Assembly (NCBI RefSeq): GCF_030852425.1
Contig: NZ_NSDM01000009.1
Location: 301,952 to 365,951 of the forward strand
DNA: 64,000 nucleotides
Reading direction: 5' to 3'
Source: Saccharothrix longispora
GTDB taxonomy: Bacteria; Actinomycetota; Actinomycetes; Mycobacteriales; Pseudonocardiaceae
Below the pieces are notes generated by a model. That model worked only from the letters and a program-made list of their open reading frames with translations. It had not been told where the DNA came from and searched no databases. Position 1 is the first letter of the stretch. Each line of letters starts with the position of its first letter. The translations under genes and the position numbers were made by a program. Below are positions 44,001-52,072 of the stretch, piece by piece.

Positions 44001-45405
44001 CCGCGGCCTCCCGGTCCGCCGCCGTGGACGTGTCCAGCGCGGACAGCCGGGTGGTCGGGTGCTCCACCAGGGCGGAGAGCACCGCGAGCAGGTGGTCGGC
44101 CATCCGCGCCACGGTGTCCGCGTCGAACAGGTCGGTGCTGTAGTCGAGGTTCGCCGGCCAGTCGCCGTCGGTCTCGCGCACGTGCAGGGTCAGGTCGAAG
44201 CGGCTGGTCGCCCGGTCCGCGGGCAGCGGCGCGGCCGGGAACCCGCCCCACGTGTCGGAGCCGCCGCCGCGGTTGAGCACGAGCATCACCTGGAACAGCG
44301 GGTGGTGCGCGAGGTCGCGGCGCGGAGCCACCCGGGCGGCGACCTCGTCGAAGGCGACGTCGGCGTGGTCGAGCGCGTCGATCGCGGTGGCCCGCGCGCG
44401 GGCCAGCAGGTCGGCGGGGGTCGGGTCGCCGGACAGGTCCAGGCGCAGCGCGGTCGTGGTGACGAACATGCCGACCGAGCGCTCCAGCTCCGGGAACGGC
44501 CGGTGCGTGGTCGGCGCGCCGACCACCAGGTCGTCGGCGCCCGAGCGGCGGGACAGCAGCACGCCGAACCCGGCCAGCAGACCTGCGAACGTCGTGCAGC
44601 CGTGCGCGCGGGTCAGCTCGGCGAGGCCCGCCGCCAGGGCGCGCGGGACCGTGAACCGGTGGCTCGCGCCGGCGACCGTGCGGTGCGGGGTGCGCGGCCG
44701 GTCCAGCGCCAGGTCCAGCACCTCGGGCGCACCGGCCAGGCGGTCGGCCCAGTGGTCGAGCTGTCGCTGCCGCTCGCCGTCGGCGAGCCGATCGGCCTGC
44801 CAGTGCGCGTAGTCGGGGAACTGGGTGCCCGCCGGCGGCAGCTCGCGGCCCGCGTACACCTCGCCGACCTCGCCGACGACCAGGCCGAGCGACAGGTCGT
44901 CGCACACGATGTGGTGGGCGCTGAACACCAGGGCGGTGTCGCCGGGGCCGACCCGCACGACCCGCACCCGGAACAGGGGGGCGGCGCCCAGGTCGAACGG
45001 CGCGTCCACCTCGGCCAGCACGAACGCGCGCAACTCCTCCTCGTCGGCGACCTCGGCGCACACCACGTCCTCGGCCACCTCGTCGAGGACCTGCTGCCCG
45101 GGTGTGCCGTCGGTGTCGACGACACGGGTGCGCAGCGCCTCGTGCCTCGCGGTCACGGCGCGCACGGCCGCGCGCAGGCGCTCCTCGTCCACGTCCCCGG
45201 TGACGCGCAGCGCGGCGTACATGACGTACGCGCCCGCGTCCAGGCCGAGCCGCCCGGTCAGCCAGAGGCCGCGCTGGTTGCCGGACAGCGGCACGACAGC
45301 CCCGGCGGGGCGCTCCGGCACGGCCCGCCGGGGGGCGGTGGCCAGGCCGCGCTGCGCGAGCAGCTTCTCCAGCAGGCGTTCGCGGTGGTCGGACAGTTCG
45401 GTCAC
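41002..45405 (-). CDS. NRPS module C-A-T-R, terminal with thioester reductase
   Basis: 1467 residues, GTG 45405. Condensation domain (15-445) with HHIVCDD, where the usual Gly is Asp. Adenylation domain (455-945) with TSGSTGVPKG, NHYGPTET, YRTGDLVR and LTRHGKVD; the pocket residues I read are DAGDMGHVCK, unassigned (the Asp at the fourth position occurs in codes for polar or basic residues). Carrier domain with LGGHSL (Ser about 1028). Reductase (1105-1467) with GATGFLG NAD(P) site and the YHTTK catalytic Tyr/Lys. In this family the R domain releases the peptide as an aldehyde or alcohol. The start overlaps the MFS stop as GTGA. Confidence 0.93.
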   Translation of the reverse strand: MTELSDHRERLLEKLLAQRGLATAPRRAVPERPAGAVVPLSGNQRGLWLTGRLGLDAGAYVMYAALRVTGDVDEERLRAAVRAVTARHEALRTRVVDTDGTPGQQVLDEVAEDVVCAEVADEEELRAFVLAEVDAPFDLGAAPLFRVRVVRVGPGDTALVFSAHHIVCDDLSLGLVVGEVGEVYAGRELPPAGTQFPDYAHWQADRLADGERQRQLDHWADRLAGAPEVLDLALDRPRTPHRTVAGASHRFTVPRALAAGLAELTRAHGCTTFAGLLAGFGVLLSRRSGADDLVVGAPTTHRPFPELERSVGMFVTTTALRLDLSGDPTPADLLARARATAIDALDHADVAFDEVAARVAPRRDLAHHPLFQVMLVLNRGGGSDTWGGFPAAPLPADRATSRFDLTLHVRETDGDWPANLDYSTDLFDADTVARMADHLLAVLSALVEHPTTRLSALDTSTAADREAAAALNGPAPARYPHVLPRIAEQVAAHPDATAVLDLADGSSLTFGQLDRRANRVAHLLAEWGVGPETPVGLAVKAGPDALVGLLAVLKAGGAYVPLDPANPPARLAGLLADCGAPVVITAPGDRDRFGGYRGALLDTTDDAFTGEADAPPAVATAAGSLAYVVYTSGSTGVPKGVQVQHDTLANLTGAFVDLHGFAPGGRILMVPPLSFDASVGDVFPAWCSGSAVVVHPEPATVGGADLLALCAEHGITAVDAPAALFKRWVADLAGLSGQDVDPGPLATVMIGGEAVPTATVAEWAALTGGKVGLVNHYGPTETTVCATTHRTVDASEVDPRAATLPIGRPLPGVRAYVLDGALRPVPVGVPGELHVGGLAPARGYRGDPARTASAYLPDPVVPGGRTYRTGDLVRLLPDGALEFLGRVDDQVKLRGHRIEPGEVRAALLAHPEVAEAAAAVRGDVLVAYVVPRAGGTAPELDELRAFCAERLPEAMLPGARVELDALPLTRHGKVDLAALPEPDASARTAPYEPPRTPVERTLAEIWSEVLDAPLVGRRDSFFGLGGHSLIAAAVLAKVRALLGVTVPLRALFATADLAELAEVVEQAAASDHTFAKKYRSGLPTVPEMRLDAVPPDDVAPHHPVRTGPAERVLLTGATGFLGAHLLGELLTRTDAEVHCLVRAETPTVAAARIRANLRRAHLDVPEELLARVVPVVGDMSRPLLGLSEKAFDGLAESVDAIYHNGAVMNFVLTYQWMMPPHVGSTVDVLRLATRYSTKPLHLMSTLGVFLGAAYDRQRITEADRAEDPTGLDTGYHTTKWVADTMGVLARDRGLPVSVHRIAAIVGDVRTGTAKTESYLSRQISTCAHARAVPRTNDVIDMLPVDRLAAAIAGISAKPELHGRDFHYYRADGFTYADLGGVLAAKGYPNRVLEYPEWRSLMLESPDSAFGPLAFGLTTTHRAHPVFDCTATWDAARSCGVEFPPADAEMIARHVDYLASAGVMPERS

Positions 45406-46739
45406 GGGGCGGTCCTTTCGGGCGACGGCGACGGTGCCTCGTCGGCCACCGCATCGGGCAGGTCGTCCACGGCGCGCAGCCGCGGGAGGGAGCGGGCGTA
45501 GGCGGTCAGCGCGAGCATCAGCACGCCGACGACCAGGAAGATCAGGGCGATGCCGCGTCCCTCGCCGGTGCCGATGACGGCGCCCACGCTCGACGCGAGC
45601 GCGCCCTCGGGGGCCATCAGCGGTTCGGCCACGCCGTCGGTGAGCGGGCCGATCAGCAGGTACGCCACGGGCATGGCGGCGGTGCTCAGCACCCGCACCA
45701 CGCCCAGCACGCGGCCGAGGACGGCCGGGGCGACCTTGGTCTGCAACAGGGTGACGCAGGCGGTGTTCATCAGCGGCAGCGTGAACAGGAACGCGGGCGC
45801 GGCCAGGCCGATCAGCCACGGCGACGGCGCCAGGGAGTGCAGCACCAGGAACACCCCGCCCAGGCCCAGGCCCAGGTACACGCCGCGCACGCGGCGCTTC
45901 GGCCCGCCCCACACGCCCATCACCAGGCCGCCGACGAACAACCCGCTCCCGCCGGCGGCCATCAGCGCGCCCAGCACCGCGGGGGAGGAGAACGACAGGA
46001 TCAGCGGCTGCACCAGCCCGCCCGCGACGGCGAACAGGAAGTTCCACACGCCGAACACCGCGATCAGCGCGAACAGGCCCGGTGCGCCGCGCAGCCACGC
46101 GAGCCCGGCCCGGACGCCCCGCTCGCCGTCCTCCGACGCGCCCGCCGGGCGGGCGGTCGACCCGGGCAGCCGGGCGAGCAGCAGCGCGGTCACCGCGAAC
46201 ACCATCGTCACCACGTCCACCATCAGCACGCCGCGCAACCCCACGAACGCGAGCAGCGCGCCCGCCACCAGCGGCGCGGCGATCTGCACGCCCTGCGTGA
46301 TCTGCATCAGCCCGTTGACCCGGCCCAGGTGCTCCTTGGGCACCAGGGAGGGCACGAGCGCGGTGTAGGCGATGACGTGGAACGAGTTCAGCGTCGCGGT
46401 CAGCGCGGTGGCCAGGTACACCTGCCACACGGCCGGCCCGCCGGAGGACACCACGACCAGCAGCGCCACCGTGACCAGGCCCGCGCACGAGTCCGCGACC
46501 AGCATGATCCGCTTGCGGTCGTACCGGTCGGCGACCGCGCCCGCGTACGGCGCGAGCAGGATGCCCGGCACCACCGCGCAGAACTGGATCAGCGCGAACT
46601 GCGTCACCGACCCGGTGCCCTGGTAGACCCACACGCCGAGCACGAACGCGGTGAGCGCCGAGCCGATCACCGACACCAGTTGACCCGCCCACACCAGGGC
46701 GAACCGCCGCAGACCCGGGCTCGACCCCGTCGGGCTCAC
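45402..46739 (-). CDS. MFS exporter of the NRPS product
   Basis: A 445-residue 12-helix transporter of the MFS_3 (EntS-like) type: helix 1 FALVWAGQLVSVIGSALT, motif A YAGAVADRYDRKRIMLVAD, then PLVAGALLAFVGLRG. EntS-like proteins export siderophores and other peptides. Both ends overlap neighbouring NRPS genes by GTGA (start GTG 46739, stop overlapping GTG 45405). The in-operon position argues for product export or self-protection. The acidic C-terminal tail (DEAPSPSPERT) is cytosolic. Confidence 0.9.
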   Translation of the reverse strand: MSPTGSSPGLRRFALVWAGQLVSVIGSALTAFVLGVWVYQGTGSVTQFALIQFCAVVPGILLAPYAGAVADRYDRKRIMLVADSCAGLVTVALLVVVSSGGPAVWQVYLATALTATLNSFHVIAYTALVPSLVPKEHLGRVNGLMQITQGVQIAAPLVAGALLAFVGLRGVLMVDVVTMVFAVTALLLARLPGSTARPAGASEDGERGVRAGLAWLRGAPGLFALIAVFGVWNFLFAVAGGLVQPLILSFSSPAVLGALMAAGGSGLFVGGLVMGVWGGPKRRVRGVYLGLGLGGVFLVLHSLAPSPWLIGLAAPAFLFTLPLMNTACVTLLQTKVAPAVLGRVLGVVRVLSTAAMPVAYLLIGPLTDGVAEPLMAPEGALASSVGAVIGTGEGRGIALIFLVVGVLMLALTAYARSLPRLRAVDDLPDAVADEAPSPSPERTAP

Positions 46740-49700
46740 CTGGCCACCTCCCCGAGCATCGCCTCGACCTCCTCGGCCGACATGCCGGCCAGCTGCACGC
46801 GCAGCTCGGCGACCGCGGTTACCCGTCCCGGCTCGTCCTCCAGCGAGACCAGCGCGGCGGCCAGCCCGGCGACGGTCGGCGCGGTGAACATCCGGCCGAT
46901 CGGCACCGACACCGAGAACGCGCCCCGCACCCGGGCCAGCACCTTCGCGGCGAGCAGCGAGTGCCCGCCGAGCGCGAAGAAGTCGTCGTGCACGCCCACC
47001 TCCGGTACGCCCAGCACCTCGGCCCACACGTCCGCCAGCACCCGCTCCACCGCGTCGCGCGGCGGGACCCGCTCGCCCCCGGCGCCCCACACGGGCGGCG
47101 GCAGGGCCTTGCGGTCGGTCTTGCCGTTGGGCGTCAGCGGGAACGCGTCGAGCAGCACGGCCGTCGCGGGCAGCATGTAGTCCGGCAGCCGCTCGGCGAG
47201 CCGGGCGCGCACCCGCGCCCACGTCCCGTCGACCGGCGTCCCCTCGACGGAGGGGTCGTCCACCACGAGGTAGGCGACCAGGCGTTCGTCGACGGGCAGC
47301 ACCACCGCCTCGCGCACCCCGTCGCACGCCACCAGCGCCGCCTCGACCTCGCCCAGCTCGATGCGGAAGCCCCGCACCTTGACCTGGTGGTCGGTGCGGC
47401 CGAGGAACTCCAGCGTGCCGTCCTCCCGGTGCCGCACCAGGTCGCCGGTGGCGTACAGCCGCCGCCCCGGTTCCCGGGAGAACGGGTCGGGCACGAACCG
47501 GGACGCGGTCAGCGCGGGCCGCGCGCGGTAGCCGCGCGCCACCCCGGAACCGCCGATGTGCAGCTCGCCCACCACGCCGGGCGGCACCGGCTCCAGCGCC
47601 GGCCCCAGCACGTAGAGCCGGGTGTTGCCGATCGGCGGCCCCAGCACCACCGGCGCGGGGGAGGGCTCCACCAGCCCGGCGGACGACCACACGGTGGTCT
47701 CGGTGGGGCCGTAGGCGTTCCACAGCAGGGCGTCGTCGGACAGCAGGTCGTCGGCCAGGTCGCGGGGCAGCGCCTCGCCGCCGCAGATCCGGGTCACCAC
47801 GCCCGCCGGCACGCCGCCCGCCGCGTGCAGCAGCCGCCACGTCGCCGGGGTGGCCTGCACCGCGGTCACCTCGCGCTCGACCAGCAGCGAGCGCAGCGCG
47901 GCGCCGTCACCGGCCGTCTCCGCCGGCACCACCAGCACCTCGGCGCCCGCGGCGAGCGGCAGCAGCAGCTCCAGGACGGAGATGTCGAACGACAGCGTCG
48001 TCACCGCCGCCAGCCGGTCCTCCGGGCCGAGTGCGAACAGCTGCCGGAACGACACCAGCAGGTTCACCACCGCCCGGTGCGGCACCTCCACGCCCTTCGG
48101 CGTGCCGGTGGAGCCGGACGTGTAGATGACGTACGCGAGGTCCTCGCCGCACGCCGGGGACGTGGTGGGCGTGGTCGGGAACGCGTCGGCGTCGGCGAGG
48201 CCCACCGCGGTGCCGCCGTACGCCGGGAACGCCCGGTCGGTGACCAGCACGGTCGCGCCGGAGTCGGCCAGCATCAGCGCCAGCCGGTCGGCGGGCCAGC
48301 CGGGGTCCAGCGGCACGTACGCCGCCCCCGCCTTCCACACCCCGAGCACGGCCGCCACCAGGTCGGGCGTGCGCGGCAGGCACAGCGCCACCACCGAGCC
48401 GAGGCCCGCGCCGTGCGACCGCAGCAGCGCGGCGACCTGCTCGGCGCGCGCGGCGAGCTGCTCGTGGGTCAGCGCGCCGCCCACCCCGGACACGGCGGTG
48501 CCGCGCCCGCCGACCAGGTCGAGCGCCGTGGCGGCGGGCGGCAGCGGCAGGTCGGTGGCGTTGTGCCCCTCCAGCACCTGCCAGCGCTGCACGCCGGTCA
48601 GCCCGTCCAGCTCGCCGATCCGCTTGTCCGGGTGCTCCGCGGCGGCGGTGAGCAGCGCGACCAGCCGGTCGGTGAACCTGGCGACGGTGTCCGCGTCGAA
48701 CAGGTCGGTGTTGTACTCCACGACCAGCGCCAGCTCGTCGCCCTGCTGGTCGGCGGCCACCGTCAGGTCGAACTTCGACACCTTCGGGTCGGGCATCAGC
48801 GGCGAGACCCGCAGCCCCGTCATCTCCAGCACCAGCGGCGGGGTGTTGGTGAAGATCAGCTGCGCCTGGTGGATCGGCGCGTGGCCGGTGCTCCGCTGCG
48901 GGCTGATGTGCTCGACGAGCCGCTCGAACGGCAGGTCGGCGTGCGCGAGGCCGTCCACGGCGGACTCGCGCACGCGGGCCAGCAGCTCGGTGAACGTCGG
49001 GTCGCCGCCCACGTGCACGCGCAGCGGCAGCGTGTTGACGAAGAACCCGATCAGGCGCTCCAGGTCGGGGTGCGACCGGCCGGCGACCGGCGTGCCGACG
49101 ACCACGTCGTCCTGCCCCGCCAGGCGGCCGAGCCGGGCCGCGAACGCCGCCAGCAGCACCATGAACGTCGTCACGCCGTGCGCCCGCGCCACGTCCTCCA
49201 GCGGACCGGCCGGGACGTGCGCGCAGTGCAGCGCGCCCCGGTAGGTGACCACGGGGGGCCGCGGCCGGTCGGTGGGCAGCGTCAGCAGCTCGGGCGCGCC
49301 GTCGAGGTGCCGTGCCCAGTGGTCGAGGTGCTCGGCGACCACGTCGTCGGCCATCCGGTCGCGCTGCCACACCGCGAAGTCGGGGTACTGCAACCGCAGC
49401 GCGGGCAGGTCCGGCTCGCGGCCGGCCAGGGCGGCGTCGTAGGCCGTGCCCAGCTCGTCGAGCAGCACCGACAGCGACCACGCGTCCGAGCAGATGTGGT
49501 GCAGGTTCAGCACCAGCACGTGGTCGTCGTCGGCGAAGCGGCCGAGGCTCGCGGCGAACAGCGGGCCGCGGTGCAGGTCGAACCCGATGCCGCCGCGCTC
49601 GTCGGCGAACCGCTGCGCCGCCGCGTCCCGCGCCCCGTCGGACAGGTCGTCGCCCGACAGGTCGTCGCCCGACAGGTCGTCGCCCGACAGGTCGTCGCCC

Positions 49701-50029
49701 GACAGGTCGTGCACCGTGAGCGCCGCCGTGCCGGTGGGCGCGACCAGCTGCACGGGCTCGCCGCCCGAGTCGGGGAACGTGGTGCGCAGCGCGGCGTGCC
49801 GCTCCACCAGCACGTCCAGCGCGCGGCGCAGCGCGGCCCGGTCCAGCGCGCCGCGCAGCCGCAGCGCGATCGGCACGTTGTAGACCGCGCTGCCGGGGGC
49901 GAACCGGTCCAGGAACCACAGCCGCTGCTGGCCGAACGACAGCGGGTAGGCGGCGGGTGCGGCGGCGCGTGCGCGCAGCCGTTGTGCCAGCAGCGCGCGC
50001 TTGCGCGCCGAGGCGGTCTGCTCGGTCAT
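46736..50029 (-). CDS. NRPS module C-A-T, predicted glycine-activating
   Basis: 1097 residues. Condensation domain (25-450) with HHICSDA, in which the His-His-Asp core is kept and Gly is Ala; it carries a five-fold LSGDD peptide repeat near residue 110. Adenylation domain (470-955) with TSGSTGTPKG, NAYGPTET, YATGDLVR and LTPNGKTD. The pocket residues I read are DILQIGAVWK, close to the glycine code DILQLGLIWK. Carrier domain with LGGHSL (Ser about 1024). There is no epimerase. ATG 50029 begins one base after the preceding stop. Confidence 0.92.
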   Translation of the reverse strand: MTEQTASARKRALLAQRLRARAAAPAAYPLSFGQQRLWFLDRFAPGSAVYNVPIALRLRGALDRAALRRALDVLVERHAALRTTFPDSGGEPVQLVAPTGTAALTVHDLSGDDLSGDDLSGDDLSGDDLSDGARDAAAQRFADERGGIGFDLHRGPLFAASLGRFADDDHVLVLNLHHICSDAWSLSVLLDELGTAYDAALAGREPDLPALRLQYPDFAVWQRDRMADDVVAEHLDHWARHLDGAPELLTLPTDRPRPPVVTYRGALHCAHVPAGPLEDVARAHGVTTFMVLLAAFAARLGRLAGQDDVVVGTPVAGRSHPDLERLIGFFVNTLPLRVHVGGDPTFTELLARVRESAVDGLAHADLPFERLVEHISPQRSTGHAPIHQAQLIFTNTPPLVLEMTGLRVSPLMPDPKVSKFDLTVAADQQGDELALVVEYNTDLFDADTVARFTDRLVALLTAAAEHPDKRIGELDGLTGVQRWQVLEGHNATDLPLPPAATALDLVGGRGTAVSGVGGALTHEQLAARAEQVAALLRSHGAGLGSVVALCLPRTPDLVAAVLGVWKAGAAYVPLDPGWPADRLALMLADSGATVLVTDRAFPAYGGTAVGLADADAFPTTPTTSPACGEDLAYVIYTSGSTGTPKGVEVPHRAVVNLLVSFRQLFALGPEDRLAAVTTLSFDISVLELLLPLAAGAEVLVVPAETAGDGAALRSLLVEREVTAVQATPATWRLLHAAGGVPAGVVTRICGGEALPRDLADDLLSDDALLWNAYGPTETTVWSSAGLVEPSPAPVVLGPPIGNTRLYVLGPALEPVPPGVVGELHIGGSGVARGYRARPALTASRFVPDPFSREPGRRLYATGDLVRHREDGTLEFLGRTDHQVKVRGFRIELGEVEAALVACDGVREAVVLPVDERLVAYLVVDDPSVEGTPVDGTWARVRARLAERLPDYMLPATAVLLDAFPLTPNGKTDRKALPPPVWGAGGERVPPRDAVERVLADVWAEVLGVPEVGVHDDFFALGGHSLLAAKVLARVRGAFSVSVPIGRMFTAPTVAGLAAALVSLEDEPGRVTAVAELRVQLAGMSAEEVEAMLGEVAR
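49641..49710 (-). repeat. 15-bp tandem repeat in an NRPS condensation domain
   Basis: GACAGGTCGTCGCCC occurs four times without change, followed by a fifth partial copy ending in GACAGGTCGT. It encodes repeated DLSGD pentapeptides at the exposed loop after the conserved VHDLS strand. Length change in units of five residues keeps the frame. Confidence 0.95.
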
Positions 50030-50030
50030 G

Positions 50031-50705
50031 TCAGCTCCCCGCCGGGGTCGAGAGGCGGTCGGCGGCGGCCCGCACCTCGTCGCGCAGGTGCGTGGGGACG
50101 CGTCGGCCGAACCGCTGGAGGTACGCGGCGACCGTGGTGTCGTCGTCGCGCAGGAAGGGGAAGTCCGTGGGCACCATGTGCCGGATCGCCAGCAGCGGGA
50201 CGGGGCTGTGCAGCGGCCGGAAGGCCGGGTTCCACAGGCCCGCCTTCTGCGGCGGGCCGGGGTGGAACTCGCCGAGCATCAGCCCCAGCCGGGTGTACTC
50301 GGCCTTCAGCAGCTCCTGCGTCCGGTCCACCACGCCGAACTCCGCGAGGTCCGGGAACAGCACCAGGATCGTCTTGAACTGCGCGCCCGGACCGGTGCGC
50401 GGCTCCAGCTCGGCGAACCAGTCGCGGTAGTGCAGCAGCAGCGCGGCCAGCTCGTCGGGGTCGCTCGGCGTGCCGCCGCGCACCGACAGGTAGAACAGCC
50501 CGCGCTGCAACGAGGTGTCGGTGAACGGGCACACCGCGCCGCGCCTGCCCAGGTCGGGGTGCGGGCCGCCCAGGTACTCGCCGGCCCACGCGAAGACGGC
50601 GCGCAGCTGCGGTTCGTGCGCCGCCACCTCCTCGGGCAGCCGGGAACCGGCGAAGTCGGCCGGTTCGACCAGGGGGTGGGCCTGGCCGGTCGGGTGGACC
50701 AGCAT
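50031..50705 (-). CDS. DUF6875-like protein of the NRPS operon
   Basis: A 224-residue protein resembling the DUF6875 group: VCPFTDTSLQRGLFYL near the start, a middle FKTILVLFPDL, and LLAIRHMVPTDFPFL. Function is unknown; such proteins occur in NRPS operons and are presumed tailoring or release factors. The single Cys in VCPF is notable. ATG 50705 shares one base with the monooxygenase stop (TGATG), and the next NRPS starts one base after its own stop, so it is translated with the assembly line. Confidence 0.6.
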   Translation of the reverse strand: MLVHPTGQAHPLVEPADFAGSRLPEEVAAHEPQLRAVFAWAGEYLGGPHPDLGRRGAVCPFTDTSLQRGLFYLSVRGGTPSDPDELAALLLHYRDWFAELEPRTGPGAQFKTILVLFPDLAEFGVVDRTQELLKAEYTRLGLMLGEFHPGPPQKAGLWNPAFRPLHSPVPLLAIRHMVPTDFPFLRDDDTTVAAYLQRFGRRVPTHLRDEVRAAADRLSTPAGS

Positions 50706-52072
50706 CACGTCACCTTCCTTCCGCCCGGGGACCGGGTGCCTCGGGAGCGGACGACGAGCCCGGCGAGGGTGGCGCCGGCGAGCGTTGCGGCGGCGGCGAG
50801 GGCCGTGTCCAGCAGGCGGTCCTGCCGCCGGGCACGGGCGAGGGCGTCGCCGTAGGGGACGGTGGTGTGCGCGATCAGCGTGTAGAGCGGCACCCACTTC
50901 CGGGGGAACAGCCGGTGCAGCGCGAGGTCCACCTTCTTGCGGACGAGGAACAGCGGCGAGCGCAGCTTGTCCCGCAGCTCCACGAAGTTCCGCGCGGACA
51001 GCTCGGCCAGCACGTCGGTGTGCGGCTTCCGGGCGGCCTCGAACGCGGCCAGCGCGCGCGGCAGGTCGTGCGGGTGGGCGGCCAGGCAGCGGTCGAGGGT
51101 CGAGCAGTCCTCGAACGCGGCGTTCATGCCCTGCCCGAAGAACGGGTACACCGCGTGCGCGGCGTCGCCGATCAACACGATCCCGCGACCCTCGTCCGTG
51201 GTGGAGTGCCACGGCGAGGTGCGCACGGTGACCAGGCTCGCGGGTTCGTGGTCGAGGAACTGCTCCACCACGTCCGGGATCAGGGTCAGCGTGTCGGGGA
51301 AGCGGCGGGCGAAGAAGTCCCGGACCCTCCCCGGCCCGGTGAGCCCGGCGAAGCCGTGCTCGCCGTCGAACGGCAGGAACACCGTGGCGGTCAGCGATCC
51401 GTCCGCGTTGGGGTGCGCCACGATCAGCCCGTCGTCGCCCGGCCACACGTGCAGCGCGCGCAGCTCGGTGCGCGGCCGCCCGTCGTCGCCGACCGGGATC
51501 AGCAGCTCCTTGTAGCCCCACTCCAGGAACTCCTGGTGCAGGTCCACCCGCCGGCCGCGGCCGAGGTGCCCGCGCACGGCGGAGAACGCACCGTCGGCGC
51601 CGATCACCAGGTCCGCGGTGTGCACCTCCTCGCCGCCCGGGCCGAGGGCGGTGACCGCGGGCTTGGCCCGGTCCACGGAGGTGACCCGGTGGCCCCACAG
51701 GAACTCGACGCCCCGGCGCTCCGCCTCGTCGACGAGCGCCACGTTCAGGTCGTGCCGCAGCACGGAGTGCAGGATCTGGTCCTCCGCCAACCCGTAGGGC
51801 TGGAACCGCAACCCGTCGGGCAGGTGCACGACCCGGCCGCGCATCGGCACGGTGAGCGGCGCCAACCCCTCCAGCAGCCCGATCTCGCGCAGCGCGACGA
51901 TCCCGCGCTGCGACAGCCCGAGGTTGATCGAGCGGCCCTCCTCGCGCACGCCCGGCGCGCGCGGGTCGCCGCGCCGTTCGAGCACCCGCACCAGGTAGCC
52001 GCGCCGCGCCAGGTAGACGGCCGTGAGCGAGCCGGCCAGCCCGGAGCCGACGACCAGCGCGTGCCGGCTCAC
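50705..52072 (-). CDS. Kynurenine 3-monooxygenase-like flavoprotein hydroxylase
   Basis: 455 residues. FAD-binding motifs GSGLAGSLTAVYLARRGY (start), a central DG motif VIGADGAFSAVRG and GDAAHAVYPFFGQGMNAAFED. The sequence strongly resembles kynurenine 3-monooxygenase: EEGRSINLGLSQRG, MRGRVVHLPDG, RFQPYG, LRHDLNVALVDEAE. A C-terminal hydrophobic helix (about 425-445) matches the membrane tail of KMO-type enzymes. In peptide clusters such homologues hydroxylate kynurenine or an aromatic residue before incorporation, but here no adenylation code fits an anthranilate, so the substrate is open. GTG 52072 overlaps the NRPS stop. Confidence 0.86.
   Translation of the reverse strand: MSRHALVVGSGLAGSLTAVYLARRGYLVRVLERRGDPRAPGVREEGRSINLGLSQRGIVALREIGLLEGLAPLTVPMRGRVVHLPDGLRFQPYGLAEDQILHSVLRHDLNVALVDEAERRGVEFLWGHRVTSVDRAKPAVTALGPGGEEVHTADLVIGADGAFSAVRGHLGRGRRVDLHQEFLEWGYKELLIPVGDDGRPRTELRALHVWPGDDGLIVAHPNADGSLTATVFLPFDGEHGFAGLTGPGRVRDFFARRFPDTLTLIPDVVEQFLDHEPASLVTVRTSPWHSTTDEGRGIVLIGDAAHAVYPFFGQGMNAAFEDCSTLDRCLAAHPHDLPRALAAFEAARKPHTDVLAELSARNFVELRDKLRSPLFLVRKKVDLALHRLFPRKWVPLYTLIAHTTVPYGDALARARRQDRLLDTALAAAATLAGATLAGLVVRSRGTRSPGGRKVT

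Noticed and set aside
40993..45501. Very long plus-strand open frame opposite the terminal NRPS gene
   Set aside because: It is an antisense shadow of GC-rich coding sequence: it is rich in Arg/Gly/Val with no domain, while the minus strand has complete C-A-T-R motifs.
46961..50377. Plus-strand open frame of over 1100 codons opposite the glycine-type NRPS
   Set aside because: No recognisable domain, and low-complexity composition dictated by the opposite strand.
50705..52072. Pyrrolobenzodiazepine (sibiromycin-like) assignment based on KMO homologue plus reductase
   Set aside because: There is no anthranilate-type starter adenylation module, kynureninase or proline-pathway gene, and there are four C-A-T modules instead of two.
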